From: UBA6168 sp041741095
Lineage (GTDB): Bacteria > Bacteroidota > Bacteroidia > Chitinophagales > Saprospiraceae
Direction of reading: 5' to 3'
Assembly (NCBI GenBank): GCA_041741095.1
Contig: JBGSKQ010000111.1
Location: forward strand, 1-64,000
Length of the DNA: 64,000 nucleotides
Below, one piece after another: positions 16,191 to 25,405 of this stretch. Made by a program: the position numbers and the translations under genes. The notes under the pieces are model-generated. The model was not told the origin of the DNA and searched no databases. It was given only the letters and a program-made list of their open reading frames with translations. Within the stretch, counting starts at the first letter, position 1. Every line of letters begins with the position of its first letter.

Positions 16191-17618
16191 ATGTGGTTGG
16201 GCGTTGTTCTTACGCTTAAAAGTCTTTATGAATTGCTGTCCAAGTGGCCCAGCGAGGATTATCTGGACTGGCTCTTTCCGCAGAGCAAGAAGGCATCCTA
16301 TTATGGTCTATGGCTTTTGTTTGTGACGTTTACGGCATTATCGCTGGTGGATTACTTTTACTACGCTGGTGACTATTATGGAAAATTGCCCAATTCACAA
16401 GGAAAGCCGTTTGGATGGGACAACTTCTATCGCCTCGTGGCCGTACCGGCCATCAACCTTATCATTGTTTTAATAGTAAGAAACAGCAAAAGGCTTAGGT
16501 TCAACAAGTTGGAAAAATTGGTTGGCTTGACCATGGTTTGCATTGTTTCCAGCTTGCTTTTCACTGGCTTGTGCCACAAATACTACACTGCCGACGACTA
16601 TACCTTCGAAGTGTTGATGTTAATAGTGTTTTCCCACACGCTGCTGGGGCTGCGTTTCCGCACCAAGTTTTACCTCAGCCTTTTAATGCTTTGCTCGGTA
16701 TTGGTTTACCTTGGCTTGGATGAAATCGAATTGAAAACAAAAGTATATGCCATGACCTTTACCTTGCTCATCTGGGCTCAAATGGTCATGTCTTCCATGC
16801 GATTGGGGCTTTCAAGAAGGACCAATTTCCAGACCATTTCACAATTGGAAACTGCCGCCCAGGAACTGAAAATCCATGCCAGGGCACTGAGCCTGAAAAA
16901 CGAAGACCTGCAACAGTTTGCCTATGCCTCTTCCCACGACCTGCAAGAACCGCTGCGCTCTATTTCCAATTTTGTCAATATTCTGGACCGCAGGGCCAGC
17001 CAGCAATTGAGCGAAGAGCACAAGACCTACCTCGGCATTATCCAAAATTCCACCGAACGGATGCGCAACCTCATACACGCCATCCTGGATTATTCACGCA
17101 TTGGCCGAAACCCAAAATTTGAATCTATCAACTGCAACGAAGTGCTGGCGGCGGTTTTGATAGATTTAGATTTTGCCCTGAAAAGCAGCGGGGCTACCAT
17201 ACAGGCCAATTCGCTCCCAGACATCGTGGGCTACAAAACCGAATTCACCTTGCTGCTCCAAAACCTGATCGGCAACGCCTTGAAATTCCACCGCAAGGGC
17301 ATAGCCCCACTTGTAAAAATCTCGGCCTTTGTGAAGGATCAGGATTATGTCTTTTCTGTCGCCGACAACGGCATCGGAATAGAAAGCCAATATATACACA
17401 AGATTTTCCAACTATTTAGCCGACTTCATTCCAAAGAAGAATACGAAGGAACTGGCATCGGCCTGACCCATTGCAAAAAAATAACCGACCTGCACGGCGG
17501 CAAGATTTGGGTAGAATCGGTGCCTGGCCAGGGGGCCACTTTTTACTTTACCATACCCCGGTACCAAAAAATTTCAACACACCATGAAAAAGAAATTGGA
17601 CTGCATCATGCTCATTGA
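16191..17618 (+). CDS. Membrane sensor histidine kinase
   Basis: A 475-residue kinase. Six hydrophobic helices fill residues about 39-203, followed by a short coiled linker (215-245), then the HisKA domain with phospho-acceptor His249 (YASSHDLQEPLRSI). The HATPase domain has N-box LLQNLIGNALKF, G1 DNGIGIES and G2 GTGIGLTHCKK. The H-box and linker are of the phytochrome/bacteriophytochrome kinase type. The sensor part is all membrane, so the signal is probably in the envelope. The gene overlaps the next one by 35 bp, so translation is coupled and the CheY-like protein is its likely partner. Confidence 0.92.
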   Translation: MWLGVVLTLKSLYELLSKWPSEDYLDWLFPQSKKASYYGLWLLFVTFTALSLVDYFYYAGDYYGKLPNSQGKPFGWDNFYRLVAVPAINLIIVLIVRNSKRLRFNKLEKLVGLTMVCIVSSLLFTGLCHKYYTADDYTFEVLMLIVFSHTLLGLRFRTKFYLSLLMLCSVLVYLGLDEIELKTKVYAMTFTLLIWAQMVMSSMRLGLSRRTNFQTISQLETAAQELKIHARALSLKNEDLQQFAYASSHDLQEPLRSISNFVNILDRRASQQLSEEHKTYLGIIQNSTERMRNLIHAILDYSRIGRNPKFESINCNEVLAAVLIDLDFALKSSGATIQANSLPDIVGYKTEFTLLLQNLIGNALKFHRKGIAPLVKISAFVKDQDYVFSVADNGIGIESQYIHKIFQLFSRLHSKEEYEGTGIGLTHCKKITDLHGGKIWVESVPGQGATFYFTIPRYQKISTHHEKEIGLHHAH

Positions 17619-18006
17619 CGATGATTTCCCCACCAACCTTTACCACCAGCTAGTGATAGAGGAAGGGGATTTTGCAGAGCGGATCATCGTCATGCAAAAC
17701 GCCATTGAAGCGCTGGCGTATCTGAACGGCGCATTTGATCTGGAGCGCCCCAAGCCCGACCTCATTTTCCTGGATATCAACATGCCACGGATGAACGGCT
17801 GGGAGTTTTTGGAACAATATAAAAACCTGCCCGCCGAGCGCCGTGCCGACAACGTCATCGTCATGCTGTCCACCTCTGCCAACCCCGACGACATCCAGCG
17901 GGCCGAGGAAAACGAGTTTGTCAACGAATACCACGACAAGCCCCTGACGGAAATATTGTTGGAACGAATCATCGCAAAATATTGGATGGCAGGGGCTGCC
18001 GTATAG
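17584..18006 (+). CDS. CheY/Rcp1-like single-domain response regulator
   Basis: A 140-residue receiver domain only. Acidic pocket DDD at 12-14, phospho-acceptor Asp64 (IFLDINMP), conserved Ser/Thr (MLSTSAN) and Lys119 (YHDKPL). There is no DNA-binding domain, so it works through protein contacts or a phosphorelay, like Rcp1 beside phytochrome kinases. It starts inside the kinase gene (35-bp overlap), and the TonB receptor gene begins 20 bp after its stop, so the three genes are probably one transcript. Confidence 0.93.
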   Translation: MKKKLDCIMLIDDDFPTNLYHQLVIEEGDFAERIIVMQNAIEALAYLNGAFDLERPKPDLIFLDINMPRMNGWEFLEQYKNLPAERRADNVIVMLSTSANPDDIQRAEENEFVNEYHDKPLTEILLERIIAKYWMAGAAV

Positions 18007-18025
18007 CCGCTAAATAAAAACTGCC

Positions 18026-20593
18026 ATGCGCATCAAAACTTGGATTTGCCTGCCTGCCTTCCTGTGGTCGTTTTTTGCCAACGGCCAAACCACGATTTTG
18101 GGCAGGGTTGGGGACAGCACCACCAAAGAGCCGCTCTTCGGGGTCAATATTTTTGCGCCCCAGTTTTTGCAGGGCTGCACCACTGAAGCCGATGGTAGGT
18201 ATAGATTGGTTATTGATGAAAAAAACGATAGCATCATCTTGGAAATCAGCTATTTAGGATATCAATCCCAACAGGTTTCCCTGATAAATTTCAATGGCAA
18301 AATAGAACAGGATTTTGGGCTGGTACAGGATGGCCGACAGCTACAAACGGTAACGGTGACTGCCAACAAAACAGCACAAAAGGCGCAGCAGACGCCAATG
18401 GGCATTTCCTCCCTGCCAGCGATTCAGTTAAAGCGTTCGGGCGCCCAATATTTCAGGGAATATGCCAGCGGCGTTTCCAACCTGGCCTTCGACCCACAAG
18501 GGGCGGGGCTTTTTGGCCGCTTTGACAATGGCGTCAGCATCAGGGGCATTGCTGGCAAAAACACGACTGCCATGTACCTCGACGAAACGCCCCTGCCCGA
18601 AAACCTTGATCCAAGGCTGCTCAACCTGCGGCGGGTGGAGGTATTGAAAGGCCCCCAAGGTACACTGTACGGCTCCCGCAACATGGGCGGTGCCGTGAAA
18701 GTAGTCACCAATCTGCCCGATGCGTCAGCCATGAACGGTTCGCTCGACCTTTCACTGGCAGATGTGAAGGAGGGCGATTTTGACTACAGTTTGGAAGGCG
18801 TGATCAATATGCCTTTGGGCAAAAAAGCAGCACTCCAATGGGCGGGTTTCAGCGAGTTTTTATCGGGTGTTTTTGATCGCAGCGTCAACCCGGACGCCAA
18901 TATCCTGAACCTTGGTAAAAGCATTGAGGCCGAATTGCCAAGTGGCGAAAGTTTTATTATCAAAACGGACGCTTGCCCTGGCTGCACACTGCAAGACACC
19001 AAAAACATTGATGACCAATCCAACTATGGTTTCCAGGCCAGCCTCGGCCTTTTTCCCACTAAAAAAATCACCATCATGCCAAGGTTTTTCATGCAGCACC
19101 AATCGGGCGATGGTTTCGACTTTGCCGAAGGCGAAGTAGGCAATTTTGAACAAGTGCGGGCAGCAGGTGTACAGGAGTATTTTGAAGACGATTGGAAGCT
19201 GTATGCCCTTTCCGCCTCCATAGAATTGGGCAGGGGAAAATTGGTGTCCAGCATTTCTTTCCTCGACCGCTTCCTGGCCGAGGTGGACGACAACGGCGAA
19301 TCTGTCAGCCACCTCTATGGCCTGTACGATGGGCAGTCTTTGCAGGATTTTTTTGCCGGCACGATTTCCAAATTGAACAATTCCACGCAGCTCACCCAAG
19401 AGCTGCGATTTGAATCAAAACTGGGCGGCAGGCTCAACTTCACCACTGGCCTTTTCTACATGGATGGCCGGGAGTCGGAGCGATGGTTTTCTGACATTCC
19501 GGGGGCTGGGCCTTACATCTCCCTGTACGTTTACGAAGATCCCAAATTTGCCGTTTCCTTGGCGGACGAAGAACCTCCCCTGTACGAATTTGAGGGCAGC
19601 TACCTCAACCGGGAAATGGCATTTTTTGGCGAGGCTTATTTTGCTTTTTCAAAAAAACTGGCCGCTACCCTGGGCTTCCGCTTGTTCAAGGCCACGCTGG
19701 GCATTGATTCCTATGAAACCGGTTTTATCGTGGACGATGACTATTTTGAAGTGGCCGGGGAGTCCAGCGAATCGGGCGTCATTCCAAAATTTAACCTGAG
19801 CTACGATCTGGGCAATGGTAAAATGCTGTACGCCAACATAGGCAAGGGCTACCGTTTGGGCGATCTGAACGAGATCGTGCCAGAGGTTTTTTGCGGCGAA
19901 GAACTGCGTGACCTGCCCGGCGGCACCCATCCACGTACTTTCCGTTCCGATCATTTGTGGAGCTACGAACTGGGCATGAAAAGTACCTGGGCAGATGGCA
20001 AACTCACCCTGAACGCCGCCATATTTTACAATGATTGGCAAAACCTGCAACAAAACCGCAGCCTGGATTGCGGCTACAACTACACCAGCAATGTAGGCTC
20101 GGCGCACACGGCGGGCCTGGAACTGGATTTTCGCAGCAAGCCGTTCCCCATGCTTGAAATGGGGGGAGGGCTCGGCCTGCTTCGGGCTGTGGTGGACAAA
20201 AGCGGCCCCCACCTCGATGCCGAAAGCGGCGACCGCATCCTTTTCACGCCGCCAATCAGCGCCAACGCCTATGCTCAGTTCAGCAAACCCTTGAACGGAA
20301 AACACATTTTTTACCTGCGCTTCGATGTGCAATATGTAGGCCGCCGCATGAATACCTTTTCGCCGGAAGAAGCCGAAAATGCCTACCTCATTTTTGCACC
20401 TTACGCCATTGTACACGCCCGTGCGGGGCTTGTATTTTCCCATCATGAGGTTTCTATTTTTGTTGAAAACCTGACCAACACGGCTGCCAACTATGGCGAT
20501 ATTTTCTCCGTTGCCACCGATTACCCCGGCAGGCCGAGGTTTGCTACCAACCGCCCCCGCACTATTGGCTTGGGGTATAGGCTTTTTTTCTGA
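18026..20593 (+). CDS. TonB-dependent outer-membrane receptor
   Basis: An 855-residue receptor: signal peptide (1-20, ending ANGQ), carboxypeptidase-regulatory-like domain (about 22-105), plug domain (about 115-235, with VEVLKGPQGTLYGSRNMGGAVKVVT, quoted in part: GPQGTLYGSRN) and a 22-strand-type barrel to the C-terminal Phe (LGYRLFF). The barrel resembles siderophore/vitamin-type receptors rather than SusC, and no SusD gene is nearby. Two cysteines in CPGC near 320 may form a loop disulphide. It follows the kinase/regulator pair at 20-bp spacing. Substrate unknown; a GH30 enzyme gene follows, but with its own promoter. Confidence 0.92.
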   Translation: MRIKTWICLPAFLWSFFANGQTTILGRVGDSTTKEPLFGVNIFAPQFLQGCTTEADGRYRLVIDEKNDSIILEISYLGYQSQQVSLINFNGKIEQDFGLVQDGRQLQTVTVTANKTAQKAQQTPMGISSLPAIQLKRSGAQYFREYASGVSNLAFDPQGAGLFGRFDNGVSIRGIAGKNTTAMYLDETPLPENLDPRLLNLRRVEVLKGPQGTLYGSRNMGGAVKVVTNLPDASAMNGSLDLSLADVKEGDFDYSLEGVINMPLGKKAALQWAGFSEFLSGVFDRSVNPDANILNLGKSIEAELPSGESFIIKTDACPGCTLQDTKNIDDQSNYGFQASLGLFPTKKITIMPRFFMQHQSGDGFDFAEGEVGNFEQVRAAGVQEYFEDDWKLYALSASIELGRGKLVSSISFLDRFLAEVDDNGESVSHLYGLYDGQSLQDFFAGTISKLNNSTQLTQELRFESKLGGRLNFTTGLFYMDGRESERWFSDIPGAGPYISLYVYEDPKFAVSLADEEPPLYEFEGSYLNREMAFFGEAYFAFSKKLAATLGFRLFKATLGIDSYETGFIVDDDYFEVAGESSESGVIPKFNLSYDLGNGKMLYANIGKGYRLGDLNEIVPEVFCGEELRDLPGGTHPRTFRSDHLWSYELGMKSTWADGKLTLNAAIFYNDWQNLQQNRSLDCGYNYTSNVGSAHTAGLELDFRSKPFPMLEMGGGLGLLRAVVDKSGPHLDAESGDRILFTPPISANAYAQFSKPLNGKHIFYLRFDVQYVGRRMNTFSPEEAENAYLIFAPYAIVHARAGLVFSHHEVSIFVENLTNTAANYGDIFSVATDYPGRPRFATNRPRTIGLGYRLFF

Positions 20594-20724
20594 CCAAATC
20601 TGCCGTTCGTTTTTTGAGGCATCATCAAGTTGCGTTCGCCTTTTGCCATTATTTTTTCAAATAAAAAAGGCTATAAAACAGCAAGCCCGCAAAGCAGTCT
20701 ATGCCCAGCAATACTTGGGAATAT

Positions 20725-20732
20725 TACATTTG
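20725..20732 (+). promoter_or_regulatory. GH30 gene promoter -7 box
   Basis: TACATTTG fits TAnnTTTG. It lies 10 nt before the ATG at 20743, which rules out the longer reading from 20701 because the box would lie inside the coding sequence. It indicates transcription separate from the TonB receptor gene. Confidence 0.6.
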
Positions 20733-20742
20733 CTGTAAAAAC

Positions 20743-22161
20743 ATGACAGCGATGAACAGCCAGCATTTTATACTTTTTAGCGCCATTTTTCTCTTGCTAA
20801 ATGCCTGTAGCCCAACGGACAGCCAAAAGGAAAAAACAAGTTTGGTGTATGCCTGGACCACCACGCCAGATCAGCAAAAGTTGCTCTTTCCAGACACCAT
20901 CACTTTTTCCAATTTGCCTGAAAAAGAAACACCTACCATCCGGCTGGACAGTTCGGAGCGTTTTCAGGAAGTGGAAGGATTTGGCTTTACATTGACGGGG
21001 GGCAGTGCCTCCTTGATTAACCAATTGGGCGAGGAAAAAAAAGCGCAACTTTTGCAGGAACTGTTTGGCAATGAAAGCGATGCAATTGGCATTTCTTACC
21101 TGCGCATCAGCTTGGGCGCTTCCGATTTGAGCGAATCGGTGTTCAGTTATGACGACCTGCCGCCCGGCCAAACGGATACGGCCCTCGCCCATTTCAGCCT
21201 CGGCCCCGACTCAGTAGATTTGATACCCATACTGAAAAGGATTTTGACCATCCGCCCCGACCTGAAAATCATGGCCTCACCTTGGAGCTCCCCAGTTTGG
21301 ATGAAAAGCAACGGCGACTCAAAAGGCGGAAATCTCCTGCCGCAGTTTTACAGTGTTTATGCGGATTATTTTGTAAAATACATCCAGCAAATGGCGGCGC
21401 AGGGCATCACCATTGATGCCGTCACGCCTCAAAATGAGCCTCAGCACGGTGGCAACAACCCCAGTTTGGTCATGTCGGCGCAGGAGCAGGCTGATTTTGT
21501 CAAAAACCACCTCGGCCCAGCCTTTCGGGATGCCGCCATTTCCACCAAAATCATTGTTTGGGATCATAACTGCGACCAGCCAGAATTTCCCATTGCCATT
21601 TTAGATGATGCTGCCGCAAAGCCATTTGTGTATGGCTCCGCTTTTCATTTGTACAATGGCGAAGTCAGCGCCCTTTCCAAGGTTCATGATGCCCATCCTG
21701 ACAAGGCACTATACTTCACCGAACAATGGACGGGTGCAAAGGGAACTTTTGATGGTGATTTTCAATGGCACATCAAAAACGTCATCATCGGCACGATGCG
21801 GAACTGGAGCCGCACTGCCCTGGAATGGAACTTGGCCAACGACCCCAATTTCGAGCCACACACGCCCGGCGGCTGCACAGAATGCAAGGGCGCACTGACC
21901 ATTGATGGCCAAAACATCACGAGGAATGTCAGCTATTACATTGTGGGACATGCCAGCCGTTTTGTGTGGCCCGGCAGTGTGAGGATCGGCAGCAAAGGGC
22001 CAGATTCCTTGCCTAATGTGGCCTTTGTCCGTCCCGATGGCAAGACTGTTTTGCTGGTGCTGAATGATGGGCAGGAGCAGGCCCATTTTTATGTGGACAA
22101 AAACGGGCAGGGCTTTGTCGCCAGCCTGGGCCCTGGCAGTGCAGGGACTTATGTTTGGTGA
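20743..22161 (+). CDS. GH30 family glycoside hydrolase lipoprotein
   Basis: A 472-residue lipoprotein: signal with lipobox LLNAC, then a (beta/alpha)8 catalytic domain and C-terminal beta domain of family GH30 (beta-glucosidase, glucosylceramidase, xylanase or beta-1,6-glucanase type). The GFGFTLTGGSA motif near 80, general acid/base Glu at about 232 (TPQNEPQHG) and nucleophile Glu at about 327 (FTEQWTG) are all present. The LEWNLANDPNFEPHTPGGC stretch and the overall length of about 470 fit GH30 subfamily 1 or 3. It is probably anchored on the cell surface or in the periplasm. The start at 20743 is chosen from the promoter position; 20752 is an alternative. Confidence 0.9.
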   Translation: MTAMNSQHFILFSAIFLLLNACSPTDSQKEKTSLVYAWTTTPDQQKLLFPDTITFSNLPEKETPTIRLDSSERFQEVEGFGFTLTGGSASLINQLGEEKKAQLLQELFGNESDAIGISYLRISLGASDLSESVFSYDDLPPGQTDTALAHFSLGPDSVDLIPILKRILTIRPDLKIMASPWSSPVWMKSNGDSKGGNLLPQFYSVYADYFVKYIQQMAAQGITIDAVTPQNEPQHGGNNPSLVMSAQEQADFVKNHLGPAFRDAAISTKIIVWDHNCDQPEFPIAILDDAAAKPFVYGSAFHLYNGEVSALSKVHDAHPDKALYFTEQWTGAKGTFDGDFQWHIKNVIIGTMRNWSRTALEWNLANDPNFEPHTPGGCTECKGALTIDGQNITRNVSYYIVGHASRFVWPGSVRIGSKGPDSLPNVAFVRPDGKTVLLVLNDGQEQAHFYVDKNGQGFVASLGPGSAGTYVW

Positions 22162-22183
22162 GTTTTTTTTGAAAAAAATAAAA

Positions 22184-24850
22184 TCAAACCTCTTTTCGCA
22201 GCACTTCCAGCGGCGGCTTCCGCACTATTTCACGGCTGTTCAATAACCCAATCAACATCGTCATACCCGTGATGGCCACGAACACGATCAGCGGCGGCAA
22301 GGGGTTCGGCTCGAAAGGGATTTCCAACTGCCATTTCGCCACGGCAAAGGCTCCGACGAAGGATAGCATTATGCCCGTGAACGTGGCCAGGGAGCCGAGC
22401 AGGAAATATTCCAGGGCATTGATGCGGATGATTTGGCGGCGATGGGCACCGAGGGTCCGCAGCAGCACACTTTCCTGTATGCGCTGGAATTTGCTCAATA
22501 CCACAGAACTGATCAGCACGACCAGCCCCGTGAGGATGCTGAACAAGGCCATAAAGCGGATGACAAAAGATACTTTGTCCAAAATGGAGCGCACCGATTT
22601 CAGGATTTGGGTCAAATCTATGACGGAGACGTTGGGGAATTCCTTCACGAGCGCCTGCTGGTATTTGGCCGATTGCTCTTCAGAGTCCACCCTCGACACG
22701 ATGACGTAAAACTGCGGGGCCTGCTCCAACACGCCTTTCGGAAACACCACAAAAAAGTTCGTCTGCACCCGCCGGAAGTCCACTTTTCGGAGGCTGCCAA
22801 CCACCGTTTCAATCAGCGCTCCTTGCACGTTGAAGGTGATTTTACTGCCGATTTTGGCGTTCATGTCCCTGGCGATGCCTTCCTGCAAGGAGACGTAAAC
22901 AATGCCGTCCTCACCAATAGTGCCGTGCCATTCGCCCTCTACGATTTCTTCCGTTTCAATCAGCGAATCCCGGTAAGTGCTGCGGAACTCACGGTCGAAG
23001 ACCCAATTTCGGATGCGGCCATCTTTGGACTCGGGGCCGGGGCCATCGTCGTCGTCCCTGCCGCCCCTGCGGCCTCTGCGGCCTTCGTTTTCTTCAGGAT
23101 TTTTTTTGATGCCTGCCGTGTCCTGCTGGTTCATTTCTTTGGTGATGCCGTTGATGTTGTCCACCCGCATGGTGACGATGGGCACGAGCTGGCGCACGGG
23201 TAGGCCGTTGGCTTCGGTCAATTTGGCAACTGCTTCTTTTTGAGGGGTTTGTATGTCGAAAACAATCATATTCGGCACGTCGCCGGAGCCGGTATATTCC
23301 ACTTGTTTCAATAAAAGATCCTGTACCAAAAACAGGGTGGAAATGAGCGCCGTGCCGAGGCCGATGGTCACGATGAGGATGAGGGTTTGGTTGTTCGGGC
23401 GGTACAAATTGGCAATGCCCTGCCGCCAGATGTAGCTCCATTGGGTAGGGAAAAACTTGCGCACGGCCCAGGTAAGCGCCTTGGCCACTCCCGCCAAAAC
23501 GAGGAAAGCAAAAACGATGGCGAAGGCAAAGGAAAGAGATTTCCAATCCTTTGTTTGAGCATAAGTAAAACCGCAGATAAACAGGAAAATCAAAGCATAT
23601 ACTACCCATCTCAAGGGGTCACGACCACTGGTGTCTTCCTCGTAAGAAGCCCGCAAGGTGCGCAGCGGCGACACCCGCCGGATAGCCAGCAATGGCAGCA
23701 AGGCAAACAAAATGGTGATGCCCAAACCTGTCAATACCCCCATGCCCATCGCTTGCCAGGAAATATTGGCGCTCACATTTTGTACTGGCAAAAAATCCCC
23801 AAGCACGGCAGGCAAGGCCACCTGCAACAAACTGCCGATGACTGCCCCCAAAACGCCTCCCACCAATCCCAGCACCACCACTTGTATTAAAAAAATCTGA
23901 AAAGCTTGCAGGCCCTTTGTGCCAAGGCAGCGAAGCACGGCGATGCTGGCCATTTTGTCCTTGATGTAAATATGCACCGAACTGGCCACTCCGATGCAGC
24001 CGAGCAAAAGCGCAATAAAACCAACCAGGTTGAGGAAGGTGCGCATGTTGCCGAATGCCTCGCCCAAGTCTTCTTTGCGCTGTGCAACGGTCTCGGTATC
24101 AAGGGCGGTATTTTCCAAAACGGGGTCGAGCAGGGGCAGCATTTTGCCCTCTACATCGGTGTTTTCAGGGAACTGGAAAAAATATTGGTACCAAATCAAA
24201 CTGCCCCGCTGCACCAGGCCCGTTTGTTCCAAATATTGCTTGGGGATGTAAACCACCGGGGCAATCGTGCCGGCGATGCCCGCACGACCAGGGGCGGAAT
24301 TCAATTGGCCCACAATCACAAAAGGCACTGAGCCTACCCGCACCGTATCGCCTACTTTCAAAGCGAACTGGAGCATCAGCGTCTTTTCTACCAATGCAAT
24401 CTGAGGACTGGGGACTGGAGACTGAGGACTGGAAACCGCCAACTTAAACACTTCTGCTGCGTCAACAGGCTCCGTAGAGAGTTTTCCAAAAAAAGGATAC
24501 TCGCCTTCCAAGGCCCGCACCTGCGAGAGCCTCGTTCCGCCATTTTCGGGGAAATAAACCATCGAGACGAGGTTCATCGTTTCCGCCCGTTTTATGCTGC
24601 CCAGTTGGTCAAAAACTTGCATCACGGAATCGCCGGCGGGAGCATTGCCTTGTACGATTAGGTCGGCACCGAGCAGGCTTTTCGCTTCATTGTTGATGTC
24701 GTTTTGCAGGTTTTCGCTAAAGGAATTGATGGCAACCAATGCTGCGATGCCGATGACAATGGAGGAAATGAAGAGCAACAGGCGGCCCCGGTTGCGGCGG
24801 CTGTCCCGCCAGGCCATTTTCAGCAGCCAGGAAGTGGAAGTGTTGGGCAC
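22184..24850 (-). CDS. Large FtsX-family permease (YbbP-like)
   Basis: An 888-residue inner-membrane protein with two FtsX cores (about 275-480 and 755-885), a large N-terminal periplasmic domain and a second one at about 545-745, as in YbbP-type permeases. A hydrophobic insert (about 415-480) links the halves. The second periplasmic domain holds a charged Arg/Gly/Asp loop near 610 (RRGRRGGRDDDDG). It begins with GTG at 24850; an ATG at 24817 would still keep the AWRDSRRNRGR motif. Residues SSPQSPVPSPQ near 140-150 are encoded by a CAGTCCN array read in frame. No ATPase gene (YbbA type) is adjacent. Substrate unknown. Confidence 0.88.
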   Translation of the reverse strand: MPNTSTSWLLKMAWRDSRRNRGRLLLFISSIVIGIAALVAINSFSENLQNDINNEAKSLLGADLIVQGNAPAGDSVMQVFDQLGSIKRAETMNLVSMVYFPENGGTRLSQVRALEGEYPFFGKLSTEPVDAAEVFKLAVSSPQSPVPSPQIALVEKTLMLQFALKVGDTVRVGSVPFVIVGQLNSAPGRAGIAGTIAPVVYIPKQYLEQTGLVQRGSLIWYQYFFQFPENTDVEGKMLPLLDPVLENTALDTETVAQRKEDLGEAFGNMRTFLNLVGFIALLLGCIGVASSVHIYIKDKMASIAVLRCLGTKGLQAFQIFLIQVVVLGLVGGVLGAVIGSLLQVALPAVLGDFLPVQNVSANISWQAMGMGVLTGLGITILFALLPLLAIRRVSPLRTLRASYEEDTSGRDPLRWVVYALIFLFICGFTYAQTKDWKSLSFAFAIVFAFLVLAGVAKALTWAVRKFFPTQWSYIWRQGIANLYRPNNQTLILIVTIGLGTALISTLFLVQDLLLKQVEYTGSGDVPNMIVFDIQTPQKEAVAKLTEANGLPVRQLVPIVTMRVDNINGITKEMNQQDTAGIKKNPEENEGRRGRRGGRDDDDGPGPESKDGRIRNWVFDREFRSTYRDSLIETEEIVEGEWHGTIGEDGIVYVSLQEGIARDMNAKIGSKITFNVQGALIETVVGSLRKVDFRRVQTNFFVVFPKGVLEQAPQFYVIVSRVDSEEQSAKYQQALVKEFPNVSVIDLTQILKSVRSILDKVSFVIRFMALFSILTGLVVLISSVVLSKFQRIQESVLLRTLGAHRRQIIRINALEYFLLGSLATFTGIMLSFVGAFAVAKWQLEIPFEPNPLPPLIVFVAITGMTMLIGLLNSREIVRKPPLEVLRKEV
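24401..24432 (-). repeat. CAGTCCN heptamer array inside the permease gene
   Basis: On the minus strand four 7-nt units (CAGTCCT, CAGTCTC, CAGTCCC, CAGTCCT), translated as part of SSPQSPVPSPQ. It is the same word as in the intergenic arrays at 26.5, 30.1, 40.8 and 53.0 kb. Confidence 0.85.
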
Positions 24851-25126
24851 GGGTGATGGTTGAATTATTGATGGACGTCATTGAAAAGTCATTAATCATT
24901 GAGTCATTTTGTTGAATGTCAGCAACTTAAGGACTTTTGTCATTCAATTTTGCAATATTATTTTCTTTAACTGAAATGGTTTTTATTTGAAACTGTAATT
25001 TTTAACCAAATCACTATGGACAATATGGGCTAATGAACAACTCACCAGCAGAATGGATGAATTGGGCGGCAAATTATTTGACATTTTACACAAAAACTTG
25101 GAAGCCTTGGGCGGTGCAATATATAC
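24851..25126. other. Intergenic region with TCAATGA-type words, no gene
   Basis: AT-rich stretch upstream of the permease. From 24860 to 24915 it carries imperfect repeats of GTCATT/TCATTGA words. A small ORF at 25033-25239 runs into the foldback element and has no recognisable features, so I do not call it a gene. Confidence 0.5.
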
Positions 25127-25325
25127 TCGGTGCTAATAGGTTTATCCGATATTCGGGACATGTTATGCAATTCACATTTTGCCCCTCCTCGCCGCCTTTC
25201 CCGATAGCTATCGGGAGCTCGTCGGGGAGGTTCCGATAGCTATCGGAATCGGGGGCTTCACCCCCAAGCCCCCATTTGCACTACCTGTCCTGTTTTTCGG
25301 GAAAACCTATTATTGCGAAGTATAG
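25127..25325. mobile_element. Foldback (inverted-repeat) element, about 200 bp
   Basis: The outer arms, about 25127-25177 and 25275-25325, are imperfect inverted copies, with shared blocks TAATAGGTTT, GGACA and TGCAA. The centre holds two 18-bp perfect palindromes of the CCGATAGCTATCGG type (25199-25216 and 25231-25248) and a GGGGGC / GCCCCC pair. No transposase ORF. It is probably a non-autonomous mobile or palindromic repeat element; no clear target duplication is visible. Confidence 0.55.
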
Positions 25326-25369
25326 CAGGTGTGAGAACAGGAAAAATGAGGTGAAGCAAACGTGCCCGA

Positions 25370-25402
25370 AGGTTCATCATTTTTCGTTCATAGTTCATCG
25401 TT
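25370..25402. repeat. TTCATNN word array
   Basis: GTTCATC, ATTTTTC, GTTCATA, GTTCATC: the TTCATNN word in a partly degenerate heptamer array just after the 3' end of the minus-strand WecA-type gene. Confidence 0.6.
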
Positions 25403-25405
25403 TTT

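Noticed and set aside
25033..25239. 68-codon ORF
   Set aside because: Ends in the palindromic repeat, has no signal, domain or promoter, and fits the non-coding composition of the region.
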